Of a stretch of 14,761 bases of DNA, positions 9,611 to 14,761 are shown one piece after another. The translations under genes were made by a program, and so were the position numbers. Every line of letters begins with the position of its first letter. Positions within the stretch are counted from its first letter, which is position 1. The DNA is taken from positions 1,463,053-1,477,813 of the forward strand of contig GG745334.1 of the NCBI GenBank assembly GCA_000151295.1, read 5' to 3'. This stretch comes from Allomyces macrogynus ATCC 38327 (taxonomy: Eukaryota > Blastocladiomycota > Blastocladiomycetes > Blastocladiales > Blastocladiaceae). The notes under the pieces are model-generated. The model had not been told where the DNA came from, searched no databases, and saw only the letters and a list, made by a program, of their open reading frames with translations.

Positions 9611-10289
9611 TGCGAACTGGTTCGGACCCACCAGATAGTGGGTTGGCACGCTCCGGGGCGCAAGTTGCTGGTGACTGCGGGTACTTGGGACGGATGCTGC
9701 GTCTCTTATGCTTGCTGGTGGACCGGAGACAGAATGCCTGGAGGCCCCGCCGATCGCACGCGTCAAAGCCTACATCGAACGCGTCTGCTGCCCGGCCCCA
9801 TGCACGATAGACGACAGACGATGTTGAGGCCCTAACCGCCGTACCGTTGGGTGCGATCGTTGCCTCAGGTGCTGCTCTGGCTTCTCCGCCTGTTTTGTCG
9901 ACGGAGGTGATAATTTCGAGACACTAGCGCGGCCTGCATGCGGTCCCGCAACTGTTGTGCCGGCCTCCCAATGACCGGCCATGTTGTTACGCTGAGGACA
10001 CTGTTGCTCTCTGGTGCTCCCTCCGTTCCTCAACCCTCTCAGCCGTTGGGCCTTGGCATACGCAGTGCCGCTTCGTATCCAGTCAAAGCGATGACGCAAT
10101 TCGGAGATTGATTTTGCACGCTCACTCGCTCGCCCACCCACCCCCGCCTGCTCTTCCTGGATATCAATGTCGTGTTCAAAACGTATCAAACAAGGCATGA
10201 AAATGTACAAAAGAGATCCGTGGGCCGGCCGAGCGCAGGCACAACCACATCTGCGCATGAAACGCGTCAAAGGCACCGCCGTCCGCCAT
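9611..10289. other. Intergenic: promoter of the 7TM gene and 3' end of the OTU protease gene
   Basis: About 680 bp between two minus-strand genes. The 7TM frame stays open to 9766 without an ATG, so the 5' part could in principle be coding through an upstream exon, but I see no splice junction supporting this. The minus-strand frame 9770-10396 is compositionally ordinary and runs into the last exon and intron of the OTU gene, so I treat it as chance. No RNA gene or repeat seen. Confidence 0.4.
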
Positions 10290-12336
10290 CTATTCGTCCT
10301 CTTCGTCAATTGCCGCGTCGGCGGCCACAGCCGCTTGCCTGCTGCGCTTGAGCTCGAGCGAGTCCTGGAACGGTCGTGCAAGTCAGCAAACATCATTCAA
10401 ACGCTCCCACCCGACTCCTCCAAATGACCCCCCCCCCCTAAATCAAGTGAGAGACGCACGTAATGATACTCGATGTAATAGCAGAGGTAGAGGGGCTGCC
10501 TCTTCTTGCCGGCGGACGGCTTGGAGTCGACTTTCCACGCCCACGGCTTGATGACGCTCACGATCCCGCTCCAGTCCATGATCACGATCGGTCGCTGGTA
10601 AATTTGCGCCGCGGCTTGCACTGCAGAGAGACGAGGCAATATCGTGAGAGCCCCGTTGGAGTGAAGAGCCGGGATGGAACAAAATCACGCACACGTCAAA
10701 TTGTCGCCCCACGCATTGCTGCTGATCGCGGCAAGGTACTCGCCCCACCGGTCATTTGGATCTTCAGGCTCGCCCTCAGCCGACCATCGCGGCAAGTACG
10801 CGTACTCGCGCAAGTCCACGGTGCGGTCTTCCTGTTCAGTCGTGCGATCAGGTCGGATGGAACAATGGGAGGTGTTGCCGTGGACGTGGACGCACCGGAA
10901 GGTACAGGACGGGCCCATGTGTGCTGAGCCAATCGGCAACGTCTCCGCGCACGCCCGTGCCATCGTAGAGAGTCTTGAGCCGGTCTTGAGCGAGGTTGAG
11001 CTGGTCAGCAATCGCGTGGAACTACACACGGAGCGCGTCAACCACCGGTCCGCTACGGGTGAAGAGAACGCACACAAAACTGTCGTACTTGGCAATTGCC
11101 ATCCTTGGGCATATAACGACAAATGAAATCGTTGATGCCCAACGCGCGATTCTTGTCGGCCGACTCGCGCCGTTTCGGCAGCGGTGGCGGCCCACTCGCA
11201 TCACCGTCCGCCGACGCTCGTGACGGCGACGCGGTGCGCGTGGACGGTGCCGACGAGACCGACAGCGGCAACCCACACAATGCGCGCTGCCGCTTGGCCG
11301 CGGCCTCGACAATCACGGCGCCGCGGAACAAACGGTGCCGGCGGAACAGCTGGTCGTGCAAGATCAGTTCGCGCAAGACCATGGCAATCGACTGCTGGCC
11401 ATTATCGTCCGCGTTACCGATCGCGTTCGATGGCAGCAGGTGCGCGATTAGCCACGACGAGGACGTCGACGACGACGAGCTCGACGACCGGCGGTGGTGC
11501 GACGCCTGCATCGTGCGCCACGCGTACCGGATGAACAGGTCCTGCACGAGCGAGACCGACGGTAGCGAACTCGACGCAGTCGACTTGGCGTCGTCGTTCT
11601 CGGTCGTTGCGCTGCTGCCGCCCACGTCAACGGTCGAATCGACGCCCATCAGGTCCGAGAAGAGATCGTAGATGAACTGGACCGTCTCGGGCACCGATAG
11701 CAGGTCATTGGAATTCGGCATTTCGGGTCCGGCCAAGTTGGCGCGGCAGGCAAACGAGAGCAGCTGTGCGTTTGTGTGCAGCAAGGCGGCCATTTGCGCT
11801 TCCATTTGCTCCACGAGCGAGGTACTCGACCCGGCGTTTGGGACGAGCAGGCCCGTCGATCCGGTCGCGCCGCCAAGTACGGCCCAGAATGTGATGAACC
11901 GCTCGAGCGTGGCCATGTAGTTGCTGCGCGGGTCGGCACCGAAACGCACGTCGGTGCCTGGGATCGCGTCGGGCAAGTCGCCAAAGATGACAGCGACGCG
12001 CTCCACCCATGTCGCGAGCCGTTCCTCGGGGGTCATGGGCGCGATGAGCGCATTCGATGGCGGAACGTCGAGGGCGCGCACAACGGTGCTGCGCGCGTTG
12101 GGCGCCATGGACATGTTGGGCGTGAGCACCGATTGACGGCGGCGCGCGGGGACGGGCTTGGGCCAGTCGTGGCCATCGTCGTGGTCCGAGACATTGTCGG
12201 GCCAAGAGGCGGGCAGCGCGTCGTCGGTGAGCTGCATGTTGTTGGCGGGCCGGAGACGCCGGAGGAGGCGGTCTGGGTCGCGGACAATGCGGGTCAAGCG
12301 CGCGCGTTTCGAAGTGCGGGAGGACGGGTCCGACAT
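10290..12336 (-). CDS. OTU-family cysteine protease (probable deubiquitinase) with long disordered N-terminus
   Basis: Five exons: 12336-11089, 11021-10896, 10831-10693, 10620-10460, 10364-10290 (TAG), about 582 residues. OTU enzymes (peptidase family C85) cleave ubiquitin chains with a Cys-His-Asp type site. The catalytic loop is MPKDGNCQ joined to FHAIADQL across intron 1, giving the hallmark D-G-N-C-Q-F. Further blocks are VRGDVADWLSTHG, DLREYA, DRWGEYL, WGDNLTLQAAAQIYQRPIVI, and PLYLCYYIEYHYDSLEL with the catalytic His in YHYDS. The spacing resembles OTU proteins of the WGDHVTLQAAAD type. Introns of 67, 64, 72 and 95 bp have donors GTACGA, GTGCGT, GTGCGT, GTGCGT and acceptors TAG, CAG, CAG, CAG. 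The first ~390 residues carry a basic start (SKRARLTRIVRD), a region around 90-300 that may be folded (ATWVERVAVIFGDLPDAIPG), and a run of Ser/Thr near 12336-minus-870 nt. Exon 5 ends in an acidic tail DAAIDEEDE. Start chosen at 12336; an in-frame ATG at 12552 would add 72 less conserved-looking residues. Confidence 0.9.
10428..10438. repeat. C11 homopolymer in the last OTU intron
   Basis: Eleven consecutive C on the plus strand (G on the coding strand) inside the 95-bp intron 10459-10365, between the donor and the GCTGAC branch site. It does not touch coding sequence. It may vary in length between isolates or be miscounted by sequencing. Confidence 0.9.
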
Positions 12337-13254
12337 GGCTGGCTGGTTTGGTGGTCGTGGCGGCCGACCTTGGTGCGAGAACGCGCCCAGGCCGAACGAG
12401 CAACGGACAATGGAGGAGCAACGACGCGCGCCCCGACGGACAACCCCATCGACTGGCCCGCCACCCTGGCGCCACTCTGCCCATGCCGCAACGTGGCCCC
12501 GTGTGCTGCTGGCTTGCACTTCATCGTTACTTCGCGGCCATGCTCTTGTCATTTCGTCTTTATTTGCCAAGCATCAACTGCCGCGCCCGCCAAAGCAAGA
12601 ACACGTCCAAAAGCAGCGACATACATTGCTGAATGTGAAACATGGCGGCCAGGGGCAGAACGGCAGAGAGAGAGATCGGAAACGTGAGATTGTTGTGGGT
12701 CGTTGCTGGGATTATTGCCCTGCTCTTGTGGGCCGCTGTGTGCGAGTTCGTCTGCCGCTGTGTGCGAGTTCGTCTGCCGCTGTGGTGTTGCTTGGTGCTG
12801 CTGACAGGGCGGCACACATCAACCAAAGAACGGCCATCACATCAGCCAGCTCGAGGTGCTGACGGCAGGGGTGCTAAAAACGGCCAACATGATGCCTTGG
12901 CCAAGCTGTTTTCGTTGTCGTTGCTGTTGCTGTTACCGTTGACGGCGCGGCCGTTCGTGCCTCCACTCGGATCGTGAACGCCGCCGCCCCCGCCACTGGT
13001 TGCAATCGCCTGCTCTCAGCTGTCCACGCTGTCGGCCGCCGGCCTGGTGACGAACGGCCGCCGATGCCATCACGTCGACGCCAACGCCGACATCCCAGCC
13101 GGGCGAAGCGCGAAACACGTACAGATCCAGCTGCGGCCACCGAAACGTGCGCGTCATTGCTGGGTTGGTCGCATCTGCCCGCAGCATCTCGTTGGCTGGC
13201 CAGTCGTGCACGGCTCGATGAAAATTCACGTCAAGGTGGAGTGGAGTTGGATAT
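12337..13254. other. Unresolved stretch upstream of the OTU gene
   Basis: About 920 bp without a confident gene; the part nearest 12337 must hold the OTU promoter and 5' UTR. A plus-strand frame 12642-12977 (111 residues, ATG with A at -3) has hydrophobic stretches (LLWVVAGIIALLLWAAV, LFSLSLLLLLPL), but these run through the 22-bp tandem repeat and resemble no family I know. A minus-strand frame (12933-13766) contains the protein-like TRTFRWPQLDLYVF, but its other parts are Arg-rich and the opposite strand is open as well. Neither is called as a gene. Confidence 0.4.
12732..12784. repeat. 22-bp tandem repeat, 2.4 copies
   Basis: Unit GCCGCTGTGTGCGAGTTCGT followed by CT, exact copies at 12732-12753 and 12754-12775, then a partial third copy of 9 bp (12776-12784). 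The period is not a multiple of three, so it does not look selected as coding sequence. It is probably a small minisatellite produced by slippage. Confidence 0.95.
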
Positions 13255-13928
13255 ATGATCGCGTCTGATCGCAGGGTGAAAACTCGCAGAGGACGCGTCC
13301 CGCGCGCGCCATGTGGACCACGACAGCGCGACCATGCGGAAGCTGGACCAGGTGTGCGCCGGTCGGACGATTTGGCTGCATTTGTGCAGCTGTTTGCGTA
13401 ACGTGGTCTCCTTTCGGTTCGTGAAAGCGGCATCCCGCAGCAACCAGCGGTCCGGTGCGCTGCGGCAAGACGCGCATCGCGGATTCGCTGATCGACACGA
13501 TCCCCACCGGACACGCGCACGAGTATGCCCGTGTCGCTCCTGCGCGCTTGTTCGCCCCGCTCGCACGCGCGACGTGGTCGGCGCGCCGCCTCCTTCGCCA
13601 CGCTCCTCTCGCCCGCTCTCTCGCTGACGCCAACGACACGCAGTGCGCGCCCACGCGCCGCCCAACTCCGCGCAGACCGACCGTGCGTCGCCAAGCATCT
13701 CGTTGGCGTGCAGCGTGGGCTCGAACCATCGTGCCACGCCCTTACATACAGCTGCTCGCCGGTCAAGTCCAGTCTCTCTCAGACTCGCCGCTTGTGTGCG
13801 GCTCAGTATCGGTCGTCGCCTGCCCCAAGGCCTCCTTGCAACAGCTCGCACGGCCAAGCGCGGTTGATCTCGGTCCAGCAGCCGTGGTGCCAGCTGCTCC
13901 GCGCGCGACCGCGTTGATACGCCAGTGA
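13255..13928 (+). CDS. Possible P-loop NTPase gene (low confidence)
   Basis: If 13398-13447 is spliced out (50 bp, donor GTAACG, acceptor CAG), the plus strand reads LAAFVQLFAGPVRCGKTRIA and continues DSLIDTIPTGHAHEY. This matches a Walker A loop, GxxxxGKT, preceded by a hydrophobic strand and followed by a helix, as at the N-terminus of Ras-like GTPases and related P-loop proteins. From ATG 13255 to the TGA at 13926-13928 the spliced frame is open for about 207 residues. After the first ~75 residues, however, it becomes Arg/Ala/Pro-rich with no DxxG or NKxD motif, and the intron lacks a good branch site. The minus strand is also open here. It could be a real gene with further unseen introns or base errors, or a chance match. 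Confidence 0.22.
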
Positions 13929-14036
13929 TCGCGCGCTTTCTCCGAGTTCGTTCTCTGCCAGCCGCCGGACGAAGCCAACGCCAACGCCACGCGACGCGCT
14001 CACGCGTGCTGCGAGCTCTCCCGGCAGCACGCTATT

Positions 14037-14048
14037 ATGAGACGATGA
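14037..14048 (+). promoter_or_regulatory. Three-codon upstream ORF overlapping the start of the right-edge gene
   Basis: ATG at 14037 opens a frame of Met-Arg-Arg followed by TGA at 14046-14048. This TGA overlaps the ATG at 14045-14047 of the following gene as ATGA. If the transcript includes it, such a minimal uORF could permit coupled re-initiation or reduce translation. This is inferred from sequence alone. Confidence 0.35.
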
Positions 14049-14761
14049 GCGCCACGGCCATGGTCACGACGGCGCTGCCGGCATCCGCCGCGCCGCACCT
14101 CGACTCGCCGATGCCGCCGACACTCGCAACGCCCAAGCCCGCGCTTAAGCGGTCCGCGTCGGCCTACACGCCCATCTTGCACGAGGAGCTGCTCGCGACC
14201 GTCGACGAGTCCGTCCTTTCCGCCGTGCTCTTTGCCAACACGCACCATCCGGACGAGACCGACCGCCACCTCGCGCAGTCGCCGCCGCGCGCCGCTTCAC
14301 TCGCGTCGCCGCTCGCACGCGCTTTGCAGCGCGAGCCGTCGCGCCAGGTGCCGTGGACCGCCCCGGGTAGCGCGCATCCTGCTGGTGGCAGCAGTGGCAG
14401 CAGCAAGCCCGTGATCCGCACGCCGCGGCGATCGAAACCGACCGCGCTCAACCTGGGCAGCGCGGCGTCGCCACCGGGTGCCAACAACGGCGCGTCCGCG
14501 GCCGCTGCACACCCGTCGCCCGTCTCGCTCGCGTCGCAGTCCCCCTCGGCCGCGTCGTGGCCGTGCTCGTCGGTTGAACCCGCATCCCCGCCGGCATCCA
14601 CGTCCACCTCATCGCTCCCGCGCGAACTCACGACCTACCCGTCCGCGCCGCCAACTACCCGTACTCTGACCTCGATCCCGCGCGCGTCCCCGGCCCCCTC
14701 CATGTCCCTCTCCTCGTCCTCATCGCCTCTCACGCTCGGCGTCCCCGTGGCGCCGATGGAA
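14045..14761 (+). CDS. N-terminal part of a Ser/Pro/Ala-rich protein (partial, runs off right edge)
   Basis: An uninterrupted frame of 239 codons runs from ATG 14045 (MSATAMVTTALPASAAPHLD) to the last base of the window without a stop. It has one less repetitive stretch near residues 38-72 (RSASAYTPILHEELLATVDE, then SVLSAVLFANTHHPDET). The rest is low complexity, dominated by Ser, Pro, Ala and Thr with basic patches such as TPRRSKPTAL, typical of a disordered regulatory N-terminus carrying phosphorylation sites. No catalytic domain is visible within the window; it may lie to the right. The long open frame with the strong GC-ending codon bias seen in the other genes supports real coding. The function is unknown. 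An upstream three-codon ORF overlaps the start. Confidence 0.7.
   Translation, partial: MSATAMVTTALPASAAPHLDSPMPPTLATPKPALKRSASAYTPILHEELLATVDESVLSAVLFANTHHPDETDRHLAQSPPRAASLASPLARALQREPSRQVPWTAPGSAHPAGGSSGSSKPVIRTPRRSKPTALNLGSAASPPGANNGASAAAAHPSPVSLASQSPSAASWPCSSVEPASPPASTSTSSLPRELTTYPSAPPTTRTLTSIPRASPAPSMSLSSSSSPLTLGVPVAPME

Noticed and set aside
9152..9835. 227-residue open frame on the plus strand
   Set aside because: Antisense to the 7TM gene and its promoter; Arg/Gly/Glu-rich with no recognisable domain.
9770..10396. 208-residue minus-strand frame between the OTU and 7TM genes
   Set aside because: It runs in the wrong frame through the last OTU exon and its intron, has no recognisable domain and starts without a supported ATG context.
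11776..12687. 303-residue open frame on the plus strand
   Set aside because: Antisense to the N-terminal exon of the OTU gene, whose minus-strand frame leads directly into the conserved catalytic loop.
13184..13707. Exact 13-bp repeat GCATCTCGTTGGC at 13184 and 13695
   Set aside because: One or two such 13-mer matches are expected by chance in a window of this size.
13715..13745. GGTTCGAGCCC on the minus strand, like a tRNA T-loop/B box
   Set aside because: The flanking bases do not form a T-arm stem, and no A box or acceptor stem is present.
12933..13766. 277-residue minus-strand frame with a segment RWPQLDLYVF vaguely like a B9-domain strand
   Set aside because: The resemblance is limited to a few residues and the flanking sequence lacks the rest of the domain; too weak to call.
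13231..13857. 208-residue minus-strand frame, considered as a gene
   Set aside because: Arg/Ala-rich and accompanied by two other overlapping minus-strand frames and open plus-strand frames; nothing distinguishes it as coding.

Overview
This is a GC-rich, gene-dense stretch of a eukaryotic nuclear genome. Genes are split by short introns (mostly about 57-95 bp, the longest 186 bp) with fungal-style signals: donors such as GTACGT, GTATGT and GTGCGT, branch sites close to CTGAC/CTGAT/CTAAC, and TAG or CAG acceptors. With the protein content (ubiquitin-eS31 fusion, ALG12, VPS51) this suggests a fungus or fungus-like protist. An early-diverging, GC-rich fungal lineage (chytrid or Blastocladiomycota type) is my guess, but nothing here fixes the taxon. 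I see no bacterial operons, CRISPR arrays, insertion sequences, rRNA or tRNA genes.

Layout, left to right: the proline-rich 3' end of a plus-strand gene (2-265); a gene-free convergent gap; a small unrecognised minus-strand gene (936-1435); the minus-strand ubiquitin-ribosomal protein eS31/S27a fusion (1824-2501, two exons); a compact divergent promoter with a TCACGTGA palindrome; plus-strand ALG12 (about 2832-4652, three exons); plus-strand VPS51 (5086-7845, five exons), whose conserved N-terminal part is broken by a cluster of single-base frame changes; a convergent minus-strand orphan seven-transmembrane protein (8018-9610, two exons); a minus-strand OTU-family cysteine protease (10290-12336, five exons); an unresolved stretch (12337-14044) with a 22-bp tandem repeat and a possible P-loop gene; and the start of a Ser/Pro-rich plus-strand gene running off the right edge (14045-14761).

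The genes do not form a pathway. Most are housekeeping functions: ribosome and ubiquitin supply (eS31 fusion), N-glycan precursor assembly in the ER (ALG12), retrograde endosome-to-Golgi tethering (VPS51 of GARP/EARP) and ubiquitin removal (OTU protease). The OTU protease and the ubiquitin fusion are functionally related only in a general sense.

The points most worth a second look are the five frame changes packed into about 260 bp of VPS51, the orphan 7TM protein, the OTU protease with its long disordered N-terminus, the unrecognised 936-1435 gene whose frame is rescued either by a 41-nt intron or by two base changes, the P-loop candidate near 13.4 kb, and a three-codon upstream ORF overlapping the start codon of the right-edge gene. 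I did not find a convincing new multi-gene system.
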